DNA from: Prevotella sp.
Lineage (GTDB): Bacteria > Bacteroidota > Bacteroidia > Bacteroidales > Bacteroidaceae
Direction: 5' to 3'
Length of the DNA: 64,000 bases
Assembly: GCA_017478025.1 (NCBI GenBank)
Contig: JAFVGZ010000027.1
Coordinates: forward strand, 62,001 to 126,000
The position numbers and the translations under genes are program-made. Shown in pieces: positions 43,592 to 52,285 of this stretch. Below the pieces are notes generated by a model. It did not search any database. It was not told the DNA's origin and worked only from the letters and a program-made list of their open reading frames with translations. Position 1 is the stretch's first letter. Each line of letters opens with the position of its first letter.

Positions 43592-43620
43592 TTTGCAAGC
43601 GCGCCCCAGAGGAGCAACCT
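43592..43620. repeat. Fragment of palindromic repeat R2
   Basis: TTTTTGCAAGCGCGCCCC and GCAACCTGCT match the left end of the full R2 copy at 44426-44650. It abuts the stop codon of the following hypothetical gene. Confidence 0.65.
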
Positions 43621-43621
43621 G

Positions 43622-44536
43622 CTACTTATAAGTGTCAGATTTGGCAATCATTTCGATGACCTTGGCAAAGGCTTTGCGTATGTCCTTGCCATCACGGAAG
43701 TTTATGTCGTTGTCCTTACAGAACTGTCGGAACAGCGGCCGCTGCGGCTTCGTGAGCAGCTCCTCAAAGGCTTTGCGCGATACCTTCTCTACCTTTGCCC
43801 CACCCTGCTGCGCCGCGCTGAGCGACGGTGCCGATGAGAGGTAATAAACGTCCTCCAGCAATATCTCACGGCCGTCGGCCTTGCGTTGGCACAACACCTC
43901 GTAGAGCGGGCGGTCGAGACCCTCTAACTCTGAGTTATACAGCCCCTCGTTGGCCGATGCCGACATCGACATGCCGTAGGCGGCACCCTGATAGCGGAAC
44001 AGCTGCTGCCACTGCCCGTCGGTCTGCAGAAGCAGCTCCGTGCCCCCATGACGCGACAGGAGCTCCATCACCTTACCGTCGCGGACGATGTATTTCTTGC
44101 CCGAGAGCACAATGTACTGCGATGGCGTAAACAGGGCATGGTGCACACGGCTGTCGGTCTGATCCACGTAGTGCAGCAGGCTGCCACGAAGGTGTATGTT
44201 GTAAAGAGCCGGGATGCCTACCTCCACGACGTCACTGCTGTCAGCCTCATTGTCGGTGTGTATCTCAGCCTTCTGAAATTCTGCAAAGACATAGGGCCAC
44301 GACGTCTGCGGACGATAGTCGCTCTTAGCTATGGTAACAGCAGCGGCACCCGCAGTCTTCACCTCCTGTCCACCCGATGTAATGGGAGAAAACAGCGCCA
44401 AAAGTATTATAAATAATGCAACTCGACTTTCGCAAGTGCGCCCCGAAGGGGCAGCCTGCTTACAGCCCAGGGCAGCGCCCTGGGTTTTGATGATGTGGGT
44501 TATGTCGCCCTGTAAGGGCAAAAGCATTCTATTCAT
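43622..44536 (-). CDS. Hypothetical secreted protein whose 5' end lies in an R2 repeat
   Basis: The open frame codes for 304 residues. A hydrophobic stretch (VALFIILLALFSPITSG, about 38-54) looks like a signal peptide, but it is not preceded by its own start codon: upstream the frame runs through an R2 palindrome (LLPLQGDITHIIKTQGAALG), a translation commonly seen when this repeat is mistaken for coding DNA. Either translation begins at the repeat-derived ATG 44536, or the native start has been lost. The mature part has no family I recognise; it has mixed alpha/beta content and many Tyr and Gln. A good promoter lies at 44675-44706. The gene is followed by the GH3 enzyme. Confidence 0.6.
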   Translation of the reverse strand: MNRMLLPLQGDITHIIKTQGAALGCKQAAPSGRTCESRVALFIILLALFSPITSGGQEVKTAGAAAVTIAKSDYRPQTSWPYVFAEFQKAEIHTDNEADSSDVVEVGIPALYNIHLRGSLLHYVDQTDSRVHHALFTPSQYIVLSGKKYIVRDGKVMELLSRHGGTELLLQTDGQWQQLFRYQGAAYGMSMSASANEGLYNSELEGLDRPLYEVLCQRKADGREILLEDVYYLSSAPSLSAAQQGGAKVEKVSRKAFEELLTKPQRPLFRQFCKDNDINFRDGKDIRKAFAKVIEMIAKSDTYK

Positions 44537-44650
44537 ATTTTCTGCTGCCCCTACAGGGCGTGGTTATCTTCTGTCTTTACACCCAGGGCGCTGCCCTGGG
44601 CTATAAGCTTTTGGCCCTTCAGGCCGTTTTGCCACTTGCAAAAGTCAAAT
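44426..44650. repeat. Palindromic repeat R2, full copy with matching ends
   Basis: The copy is bounded by GACTTTCGCAAGTG and CACTTGCAAAAGTC, which are inverted matches, and contains the GCCCCGAAGGGGC, CCCAGGGCAGCGCCCTGGG and GCCCTGTAAGGGC stems. It lies between a promoter and the signal-peptide codons of the hypothetical gene. Confidence 0.88.
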
Positions 44651-44674
44651 AATGTGATAATCCAATTCATACTG

Positions 44675-44706
44675 CAAAGGTACGATTAAGTCTTGAGATA
44701 TGCAAA
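44675..44706 (-). promoter_or_regulatory. Promoter upstream of the hypothetical secreted protein gene
   Basis: TACCTTTG (44675-44682) and TTTG (44703-44706) on the minus strand, 20 bases apart. Confidence 0.8.
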
Positions 44707-44804
44707 AAAGTGCTTGCATTTTTTTGAATATCCAAGGCGGAGTACCTTCTTTCTCCGCTTTCGCTATGAAAGCGTCCCTTTAGGGGCCGAGCGCGGCGAA
44801 GCCA

Positions 44805-45022
44805 CGGAAAAATAGGACAATCCGTCACGCGGGAAAAGGCAGTCGTAACGTGCTGATTATCAGCGGGCATAGCAATAGCAGGTCTTTTAGGGTGTAAAAG
44901 ACCTGCTATTAGAGGGTAAAAGACCTACTATTACCACCTAAAAGACCTACTATTAGAGCCTAAAAGACCTGCTATTGCAACGCCTTGAATATGAGCACGT
45001 TGCGGGGTGTTCTATTTTTCGG
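44805..45022. mobile_element. MITE-like element with 22-bp core repeats, family A, copy 4
   Basis: Inverted ends CGGAAAAATAGGACA and TGTTCTATTTTTCGG enclose inner inverted arms (GTAACGTGCTGATTATCAG and TTGAATATGAGCACGTTGC) and a core of five 22-bp units (AGGTCTTTTA / TAAAAGACCT). The right end supplies the stop codon and last codons of the HTCS regulator. No transposase is present. Confidence 0.75.
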
Positions 45023-46991
45023 TGTCTATCAGCGTTGCATTGCGGTACGCATTGGGTGACATTCCGAATTTCTTGTTGAAGGAGTTATAGAAATGTGTAG
45101 GATTACGGTATCCGCTACTGAGCATCACCTCCTCTATGGTGGCAGGCGTATCGCGCAGCAGACGGGCAGCGTAATCCAGGCGGGCGGCCTGCAAATGCTG
45201 CACAGGAGTCTGGCCTGTCAGCTCCTTTACCTTCTTGTAGAACTGCGTCCGTCCAAGGTTCAGTATCGCTGCCCACTGCTCAACAGAAAAGTTTTCATCG
45301 CCTACGTGGGCGTTCAGGGCGGCATCCATGAGGTCAAGAAACCTCTTGTCCCTTACATCCGTGAGGACATTGTCTGCCGCCACGTGCTCCTGTTGGGGGA
45401 CAGGAGGCGGCTCAAGCGCTTTCCTCACACGCTCTGTCAGCACCTTTCCGCTGAAGGGCTTCACGATATAGTCCGTAGCCCCGCAGCGCAGGCTGCGCAG
45501 ATGGCGTGCGTCATCGCTATAGGATGACAGGTGGATAATGGGGAGCGACGGGTAGGCGTCATGCAGACGATGGGTTATATCGCAGCCCGTCTTCTCGCTT
45601 TCCGATATGTCAATTATCACCAATGAGGGCCGATGCCGCGCCACTAAGTCCTCACAGTCCTCCAGCTGTCGGTTGCCAATGATGCGGAAATACGGATTGA
45701 GGGTGTCCGTTAGGTGGGTGAGGTTATCCTCATCGCCCTCTATGATGAGCAGCGTTATATTGTTTATCGGCGGTGGTGCCATCTCACGATACTCCGCCTC
45801 TTCACCATGAATGGCCGACACTATCTTCCTGAAGCGCTGTTCGGTCTCTTCATTCATTGCGTCTGTTTCGGCCTTTATCTGCATCTCCATGTCGCTCAGC
45901 CTGTGAAACTGGCGTATCATATCCATCAGTCCGAGCATACGTTTTGACCCCCGGCGCAGGCTCTGAACCGTTGTCTTGGATGTACCGCTGACCTGCACAT
46001 TCTCTGATGCGCCCAGCAGTACATTGACCGGATTGCGCAACTCATGCTCTATGCGGTCATAGAAATCCTTCTGAAATGCCGCCACCCTGCGCCTCACGTC
46101 AATCTGACGCCTAAGGTGAACAATACGCCACACCGCAACAGCGGCAACAGCAAACACCGACACATAGAGCACCCAGGCCCACCACCTGTTCCACCAAGGC
46201 TGCCGGATAGTAAACTCATATACCGTCTCTTCTCCCCATTGCCCCATACCGTTGTTGGAGCGCACACGGAAGACATACCGACCGGGAGGCAGGTTTCTAT
46301 ACACTGCCGTATGGTCTTTGGTGGGCGCAGACCACCCCGCATCGTATCCGTCAAGGCAGAATTGATAGAGTACACTGGATAGCGAGGCGTACTGAAAATT
46401 AGAGAAACAGAAGGTCACGTTACGCTCATCATAACTGAATGACGACTTCTCCAGCAGCCAATCACCGCCATTTACCATAATCTCAGTGATGGCTGTATGA
46501 GGGGCGACAGTTTTTGCAGCATGATGTTCAGGCTCTATTTCCACAATTCCATCGTGCGTTCCGAACAGCAAACGCCCATCAGACATGCACACGGCGGCGC
46601 GCTCATTGAACACATTGCTGAGCAGGCTGGCGGAAAACCCGTGACTGCGCATATCACCGGACTTAGGATTAAGAGACAACAGACCGTCCTCCGTGCCTGC
46701 CCATATATTTCCCACCCTGTCTTCCACTATGCAATACACATTATTATTGGGCATTCCATCGCTCACGGTGTATCTTTTGGTCTCTATCTTACCATCTGCA
46801 ATCCTAAGCCTCTGGAGACCCTTGCCTATGCTTCCGGCCCACACTCCCCCCACTCTTATCCCTGAAGAGACACACGAAGAAGCCCGCCTGCACGCCACGA
46901 GGCCTCTTCCCGCCGTCATTTGCATCAAAGACATAGATGGAATCTTCTGCTGCCACCCACCATCGCCCTTCCTTGTCCTGCACAATGTCAT
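45012..46991 (-). CDS. HTCS regulator, C-terminal piece: propeller end, Y_Y_Y, His-box, receiver, AraC domain
   Basis: This frame continues the gene that starts at 47979; the join is a run of six G (C6 at 46846-46851), where removing one G gives a continuous DKSGGVWAGS. Residue numbers here refer to the frame starting at 46991. A Y_Y_Y domain ends near 262, a membrane segment lies at 270-290, and an H-box (RIEHELRNPVN, His316) follows. The receiver domain spans 411-513 with Asp461 and Lys511, and the AraC-type DNA-binding domain spans about 545-655. The 80 residues between H-box and receiver contain no HATPase domain, so this is not a normal sensor kinase. The last codons lie in the repeat element at 44805-45022. 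Confidence 0.85.
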   Translation of the reverse strand: MTLCRTRKGDGGWQQKIPSMSLMQMTAGRGLVACRRASSCVSSGIRVGGVWAGSIGKGLQRLRIADGKIETKRYTVSDGMPNNNVYCIVEDRVGNIWAGTEDGLLSLNPKSGDMRSHGFSASLLSNVFNERAAVCMSDGRLLFGTHDGIVEIEPEHHAAKTVAPHTAITEIMVNGGDWLLEKSSFSYDERNVTFCFSNFQYASLSSVLYQFCLDGYDAGWSAPTKDHTAVYRNLPPGRYVFRVRSNNGMGQWGEETVYEFTIRQPWWNRWWAWVLYVSVFAVAAVAVWRIVHLRRQIDVRRRVAAFQKDFYDRIEHELRNPVNVLLGASENVQVSGTSKTTVQSLRRGSKRMLGLMDMIRQFHRLSDMEMQIKAETDAMNEETEQRFRKIVSAIHGEEAEYREMAPPPINNITLLIIEGDEDNLTHLTDTLNPYFRIIGNRQLEDCEDLVARHRPSLVIIDISESEKTGCDITHRLHDAYPSLPIIHLSSYSDDARHLRSLRCGATDYIVKPFSGKVLTERVRKALEPPPVPQQEHVAADNVLTDVRDKRFLDLMDAALNAHVGDENFSVEQWAAILNLGRTQFYKKVKELTGQTPVQHLQAARLDYAARLLRDTPATIEEVMLSSGYRNPTHFYNSFNKKFGMSPNAYRNATLIDTEK

Positions 46992-47979
46992 GGCAATCCT
47001 TGCCCCGCAATATGGTCCTTATGCCGCCGGTTCCTATCCTCGACACGCCGCCCTGCAGCATCGCAACCCATATATTGCCGGTCTTGTCCTCACGTACCTT
47101 ATATATATATGGGGATGGCAGACCCTCTATCTGTCTGTCATCGAGCCACAGACCGCCGCCTCTGGTTCCTATCCACAGGCGCCCCTGACGGTCTTTCAGC
47201 GCCGAATAGACCCTGCGCGGAGCATTGCCGGTGAAGGTGACAGCGCGACTCTGACTGTCATATTCATAGAGTTCACCAATCTGATTGCCTATGAGCAGGC
47301 GGCTTTCGCCTATCGGCGTGATGCTTCTTACGTGGTTTCTGTCGTTTATGGGAGTCTCGGCAACCAGCGGCAACCAGCGTGAGTCCTGCATGTTCATCCT
47401 GAGGCACACCACGCCTAGGTTGTCGGCAGCAAGCCATATACAGCCGGTTTTATCTACAAAAAGGTAGGTCAGGTATAAGAAATTCCCCATTCCATCGGCC
47501 ACCGGAGTCATTTCTCCCGTAGGTTTGTCATAAAGATACAGCCCATTGCCGTAGGTGGAAACGGCCTCTGTCCGCTCATCAACATCGGCTACATGGAAAT
47601 GGTCGTTGCCGGTATAGGCTATCACCTCAGGCGCTATCAGCTGCCACGACTGCCGGTTACCGCTCCCGTCTCTGCGCTCCAGCCTGCCGTTACCCGTCCT
47701 GAACCACTCTGCATCGCGTGTCTTCAGCACCTCCGACTTGCTACTGACGTGGCGAACGCTGTCATCTGCCTGCGTCACACGATAGCCATCATAGCGCGAA
47801 AGACCGTTGGTTGTCTCTATCCAGACATAGCCCACACCGTCCTGCCACACGCGATTGACCGTATTAGTGGGCAAACCGTCGGCTGTCGAAATCCTCCGGA
47901 CCGTCAAATCGTAATGACGGCCAGCGCAGAAAAGAATAGTCCAAAACAGACCTAAGGCAACCAAAATGCATCTCTTCAT
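46804..47979 (-). CDS. HTCS regulator, N-terminal sensor piece (frameshifted)
   Basis: The frame opens with a signal peptide or membrane anchor (MKRCILVALGLFWTILFCAG) at ATG 47979; the longer frame to 48369 reads antisense through the neighbouring gene and is rejected. The 391 residues consist of two-component-regulator propeller blades (DGVGYVWIETTNGLSRYDG, DKTGCIWLAADNLG, DRQGRLWIGTRGGGLW), the periplasmic glycan-sensing part of HTCS proteins. The frame runs off after the G6 run and stops at 46804. The gene faces away from the propeller/CBM gene at 48110, which is the likely target. Whether the shift is real, variable or a sequence error is open. Confidence 0.8.
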   Translation of the reverse strand: MKRCILVALGLFWTILFCAGRHYDLTVRRISTADGLPTNTVNRVWQDGVGYVWIETTNGLSRYDGYRVTQADDSVRHVSSKSEVLKTRDAEWFRTGNGRLERRDGSGNRQSWQLIAPEVIAYTGNDHFHVADVDERTEAVSTYGNGLYLYDKPTGEMTPVADGMGNFLYLTYLFVDKTGCIWLAADNLGVVCLRMNMQDSRWLPLVAETPINDRNHVRSITPIGESRLLIGNQIGELYEYDSQSRAVTFTGNAPRRVYSALKDRQGRLWIGTRGGGLWLDDRQIEGLPSPYIYKVREDKTGNIWVAMLQGGVSRIGTGGIRTILRGKDCHDIVQDKEGRWWVAAEDSIYVFDANDGGKRPRGVQAGFFVCLFRDKSGGSVGRKHRQGSPEA

Positions 47980-48068
47980 GCTGCAAATATAGACATTATT
48001 TTTGAATAAGCGAACAAAATTATTGTAAAAAACAACATTTCTGTCATAAATATAGCGCAGTTTCTCAA

Positions 48069-48076
48069 TACTTTTG
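48069..48076 (+). promoter_or_regulatory. -7 box of the 1330-residue secreted protein gene
   Basis: TACTTTTG lies 34 bases before the ATG at 48110. No clear -33 box is seen, as expected for a gene that depends on an activator such as the divergent HTCS. Confidence 0.55.
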
Positions 48077-48109
48077 CACTCAAATTCTAAAACATAAACC
48101 AACAAAGCG

Positions 48110-51100
48110 ATGAAGAAACTAATTATGACACTTACTCTGCTACTGGCTGTTCTTACACACGTCAGCGCAGATGTAAAGGTGGTATTTGCTGATGCTATGC
48201 CTAAACAGAGTTCCGAGTTAACAGCTGGAGGGCAGTTCATGGACCTGCTATTGCCAATGGAAGGCAGTATTGCTGCTACCGAAAGCGACTGGGGAACCAC
48301 TGCCGGCGAGGAGACAAATGAGAGATATGCAGGTACTTGGGCCGGCACGTTAGGCCGCTGGAAAGACAACGGTATAGAAGATACTGAGCGTTCTTATTGG
48401 GGCGGTAATATAATAAAAGGTAACGATGGCAGGTATCATATCTACGTATCAGGATGGCCGGAGAGCACTGCAAGAGGCCACATGGCTTGGTCAAGCGCCT
48501 CAAGAGTATATCATGTCGTATCAGAAAGCAACGTATGGGGGCCTTATACCTACGTCAGCGACATCGGTGCAGGCCATAATTCTGAGATATACAAGACTGG
48601 CGACACGTACGTAATCTACCACATTGAGCCATTGGGCTACTACAAGTCAAACTCTCTGGGAGATACATGGGAGAGCGGCGAATACACCTTCGACCTGCGC
48701 GACCGTGCTCTCATAGCAGGCGAAAACCGTGAGACAAGCCTCTCAAACTGCTCATTCGCAAAGCGTGAGGACGGCTCGTTTGTGATGATAGACCGTGGCG
48801 GCGGCATCTGGGTGAGCCGTGATGGTCTGACAGATCCCTGGCATCAGGTATCTACCAGCTCTGTTTATCTTAACAATACCGTCACCAACCGTGGTACACT
48901 TGAGGACCCTGTCATCTGGCGCGACCACCTGCAGTATCACATGATTGTAAATGACTGGCAGGCACGCTACGCTTACTACTACCGTTCTAAGGACGGACTG
49001 CACTGGGTGATGGAGTCGGGAAAAGCTTATACTGGTCAGGATCCGTTTGCCAAACACAGCGATGGAACCGTGGAAAGTTGGCATAAGTATGAGCGTCCAC
49101 GAGTGTATCAGGACGAGCTGGGACGTGCCATCCGCATGAACTTTGCCGTTATTGACTGCGTGAAGCAGAGCGACCTGGGCAGTGACACCCACTCTTCGAA
49201 GAACATCAATATGCCGGTGACACGCCAGCTGCTACTTGAGGTGCAGGGCAATACACCCATCACGTCTTCCACCACCAGCATCCGTGTGCTCGTAAAGGCA
49301 GAGGAAGGTTTCAACCCACGTACAGACCTCAACCTCACATCGTTGAAGTTTGGCTCACACGACAAGGTGAATTTCGGTAACGGCCTCAGCTATAGCTCAT
49401 CCGAAAACAGCGGCACGAGCGACATCATCATCACCTTCACAGGCGTAGAAGGACAAAGCGGCATCACCGCAGAGGAATGGGCACCGAAGATGCTGGGACT
49501 AAAAAATGACGGAAGCATCGCCTTTGGATATGCCAAAATGCCAGGCATAGACTACAAACTCGCTATGCTCTCAGCCATCACACCTGCCTTTGACACTGAC
49601 GGAACGGTACAGACTGTAAGTGTGACAAACTACGGAGAGCAGGCTGCCACAGCAACAACCGTACGTATCTATGCCCCTAACGGCACCACGCTACTGGCTC
49701 ACGGTACCACCTCAGCACTCGCTGCATACGGCAGTGAGACCGTCAACCTGACCAAGGACGCTGCTGCCGGTGCCGGTTATAAGTCTATCATCGTACGTTT
49801 CTACGATGGTGAGACTATGCTGAACGAGGAAAAGATTGCCCTGACAGCCATCAATGCTGCACAGACTGCCTTGCAGAACGTCATCGACGAAGCAGAAGAA
49901 CTGTACAATGACAGCAAATTGACTAACGGAAAGCCAGCATTACTGGAGTCCATCAATGCTGCCAAAGACGTGGTAGGATGTTTCAGCATCTCTGCCCTCA
50001 CAGAACAACAAACAACTCTTAATGCAGCACTCAACACCTATAAGTATGCCAATGCTTCTCCCACAAACGGACTGGCTATCACCATCCCCAATGCTACTAT
50101 GGAAGACCTCTCCGGATGGACTCTCACCCGTAAGGATGCAGACAATGCACCTGGTTGGAAAACAAATACCAAGGGTTCAAGCTATGAAGGGTTCGAGGGT
50201 AACTTCATGGAGTATTGGGTAAGCCAGGCTAATGCCCTCGGCTATGCCAACTGCGCTTATCAGTCACTCATAAACATGCCGGCCGGCCGCTATCGTCTGC
50301 GTGCCAATATCATTGCTACCAGACAGAATAGCAGCGATGCCGTGACAGGTGTAGCCCTCTACGCCAACGACCAAACCACTGCTTGCGCCACTGCCAAGGA
50401 CGGTACGCCACAGGAATTCATGGTAGAGATAAATATGGCAGAGGAAGGCACATTGGAAATCGGCATTGACGTTGTCGCATCTACCACAGCCAACTGGGTG
50501 GCTTGGGATAATGTTACGCTGAAATATTTCGGAACACAGGAGGGCGACATCGTTGAGGAAGAAGTAGAGCCCCTGAGTTTCGACCAAAGCAAGGTCTATA
50601 GAATCATGTGGTATGACCACGTAAACTACACAAAACTCTATTGGCAATCGCCCAAGTTTGACACTTCTGGCAACAACATTATCCATCGTACCTCCAACCA
50701 ATCCGAGGCTGCACAATTCATTATCCGCAGCGCCTCCACAGAGGGACAGTTCTACCTATACGACGTTGTGAGCCAGCAGTATGTGGTTCCTTCCGGCAAT
50801 AGCAACAATGGTACCGCATGGACATGGTCTGCCACAACGCTTGGAAAAACTGTTATCACAGAAAGCGGCGATGCCTTCACCATCAGTAGCACAGCCGGCG
50901 GCTATGCCAATGCATACGCCAACGATAACAACTACGCTGACGTGAAGAACTATGGCGGCGGTTCAAAATGGACTATCGAAGAGGCAGGCGAAAACACCGC
51001 AATCTTCGGCATCAATCCCAAGGCTGTATATCGTCTTACTCACCACAACACCAACCGCTATCGCTATCTGGCTTCAGAGCCCGATGGTAACAGCAACCTG

Positions 51101-52102
51101 CTCACCACCAACACCGATAGTGAAAAGGGCGAATACTCACTGCTGCCCATCAGCGGTCAGGAGGGCTACTACTATTTGTATAACAAGGATGGCTACTTCG
51201 TTACTCCTTCCACTGGCAACTGGACTCTCTCCAAGACCACACCCGCTGCCGTAAAAGTAGAAATGAACACACAATACATGGAGGACTATCTCAGCAGTAA
51301 CTCCACCACAAACATTACATTCATGCTGGGCGAAGCCAACCAACATGCCAATGCGCAGCGGATAAACGATGTGGAATTGGTAAAGGCCTATAGCGACCAT
51401 CCTCTCGACAAGGGCAACAACTGGGTGCTGGAACCAATAGCAGATGCCACAGCAGCAATATCCCTCAATGCCGTGACAAGCAACATGGATAACCTTATCG
51501 CATCGGCCATTGCCGAAGACATCGATATGACCTACAGCATTTCTGCGGCAACATTAGGCTATCAGACCTTTGCCGCCGACTGCCCCCTCGATTTTACCGA
51601 TGCCACCGTTAAGGCTTATATCGCAACAACGGTGAACAATAACAAGGTATTTCTACAGCAGGTCACAAAAGTTCCTGCCGGCACGGGACTTCTGCTGGAA
51701 GGTACAGACGCAGAAACTATCCCTGTCCTCACAACAAACGATGCCGAAGACGTGAGTGACAACCTGCTGAGTGCAGGCAACGGCAGTACCATAAGCCAAG
51801 AAAACGGATACGACAAATACGTACTGGCAGCTGACAACAACAACACCACCGTGAGCTTCTACCTCGTCAACAACACATCGGCCACAGTAGCAAAGGGGAA
51901 ATCATATCTTAAAGTTCCTGCCCAGCAAAGCAGCCAGGCAAAGCAAGTTATATTCGCATTCGGCCAAGACATCACAGCAATAAAGCACATCGACGGTAAT
52001 GCCTGCACCACCGACACCATATACAACATAACAGGGCAACAGGTTACAAATCCTGCACAGGGACTATACATCAAAAACGGAAAGAAATACTACATAAAGT
52101 AA
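48110..52102 (+). CDS. Large secreted glycoside hydrolase-like protein with carbohydrate-binding modules
   Basis: The 1330-residue protein has a signal peptide (MKKLIMTLTLLLAVLTHVSA). Residues 60-390 read like a five-bladed propeller related to the GH43/GH117 clan: YWGGNIIKGNDGRYHIYVSG, GHNSEIYKTGDTYVIYH, LEDPVIWRDHLQYH and YERPRVYQDELGRAI repeat the blade pattern with acidic residues, but no family can be fixed. Then come Ig-like and FIVAR-like regions (about 490-660), a galactose-binding-like module (ITIPNATMEDLSGW to VAWDNVTLKYFG), a ricin-type or similar beta region, and the sorting-type tail ITGQQVTNPAQGLYIKNGKK. It is divergent from the HTCS gene, which probably regulates it. Confidence 0.75.
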   Translation: MKKLIMTLTLLLAVLTHVSADVKVVFADAMPKQSSELTAGGQFMDLLLPMEGSIAATESDWGTTAGEETNERYAGTWAGTLGRWKDNGIEDTERSYWGGNIIKGNDGRYHIYVSGWPESTARGHMAWSSASRVYHVVSESNVWGPYTYVSDIGAGHNSEIYKTGDTYVIYHIEPLGYYKSNSLGDTWESGEYTFDLRDRALIAGENRETSLSNCSFAKREDGSFVMIDRGGGIWVSRDGLTDPWHQVSTSSVYLNNTVTNRGTLEDPVIWRDHLQYHMIVNDWQARYAYYYRSKDGLHWVMESGKAYTGQDPFAKHSDGTVESWHKYERPRVYQDELGRAIRMNFAVIDCVKQSDLGSDTHSSKNINMPVTRQLLLEVQGNTPITSSTTSIRVLVKAEEGFNPRTDLNLTSLKFGSHDKVNFGNGLSYSSSENSGTSDIIITFTGVEGQSGITAEEWAPKMLGLKNDGSIAFGYAKMPGIDYKLAMLSAITPAFDTDGTVQTVSVTNYGEQAATATTVRIYAPNGTTLLAHGTTSALAAYGSETVNLTKDAAAGAGYKSIIVRFYDGETMLNEEKIALTAINAAQTALQNVIDEAEELYNDSKLTNGKPALLESINAAKDVVGCFSISALTEQQTTLNAALNTYKYANASPTNGLAITIPNATMEDLSGWTLTRKDADNAPGWKTNTKGSSYEGFEGNFMEYWVSQANALGYANCAYQSLINMPAGRYRLRANIIATRQNSSDAVTGVALYANDQTTACATAKDGTPQEFMVEINMAEEGTLEIGIDVVASTTANWVAWDNVTLKYFGTQEGDIVEEEVEPLSFDQSKVYRIMWYDHVNYTKLYWQSPKFDTSGNNIIHRTSNQSEAAQFIIRSASTEGQFYLYDVVSQQYVVPSGNSNNGTAWTWSATTLGKTVITESGDAFTISSTAGGYANAYANDNNYADVKNYGGGSKWTIEEAGENTAIFGINPKAVYRLTHHNTNRYRYLASEPDGNSNLLTTNTDSEKGEYSLLPISGQEGYYYLYNKDGYFVTPSTGNWTLSKTTPAAVKVEMNTQYMEDYLSSNSTTNITFMLGEANQHANAQRINDVELVKAYSDHPLDKGNNWVLEPIADATAAISLNAVTSNMDNLIASAIAEDIDMTYSISAATLGYQTFAADCPLDFTDATVKAYIATTVNNNKVFLQQVTKVPAGTGLLLEGTDAETIPVLTTNDAEDVSDNLLSAGNGSTISQENGYDKYVLAADNNNTTVSFYLVNNTSATVAKGKSYLKVPAQQSSQAKQVIFAFGQDITAIKHIDGNACTTDTIYNITGQQVTNPAQGLYIKNGKKYYIK

Positions 52103-52108
52103 CACACC

Positions 52109-52285
52109 ATGCAACAAGAAAGAAAACCATATACATCACCACTGGTCCGCATCATCCATGTCGAGACAACACCCATGATGACTGGCAGCAAATACATCAA
52201 CACCGCCAACCAAGAATATGACGGACGCACCGTCCTGGCACGCGAATGCAGATCCTATCTGTGGTTTGATGAAGAAGAAGATTAG
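52109..52285 (+). CDS. Small conserved-looking protein (58 residues) after the propeller gene
   Basis: The frame reads MQQERKPYTSPLVRIIHVE..., has a central PMMTGSKYIN and an acidic end LWFDEEED. It begins six bases after the previous stop codon and is very likely co-transcribed. I recall short Prevotella proteins of similar layout (basic start, MM/GS centre, DEE end), but no function is known to me; a peptide precursor is one possibility. Its stop overlaps the stop of a PIN-toxin fragment on the other strand. Confidence 0.55.
   Translation: MQQERKPYTSPLVRIIHVETTPMMTGSKYINTANQEYDGRTVLARECRSYLWFDEEED

Noticed and set aside
47984-47991. TATATTTG as promoter of the HTCS gene
   Set aside because: It is only five bases from the start codon and its nearest TTTG is 23 bases away; a leaderless transcript is possible but unsupported.
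47980-48369. N-terminal extension of the HTCS sensor frame
   Set aside because: This part overlaps the divergent gene on the other strand and lacks sensor motifs; ATG 47979 starts a proper signal anchor.
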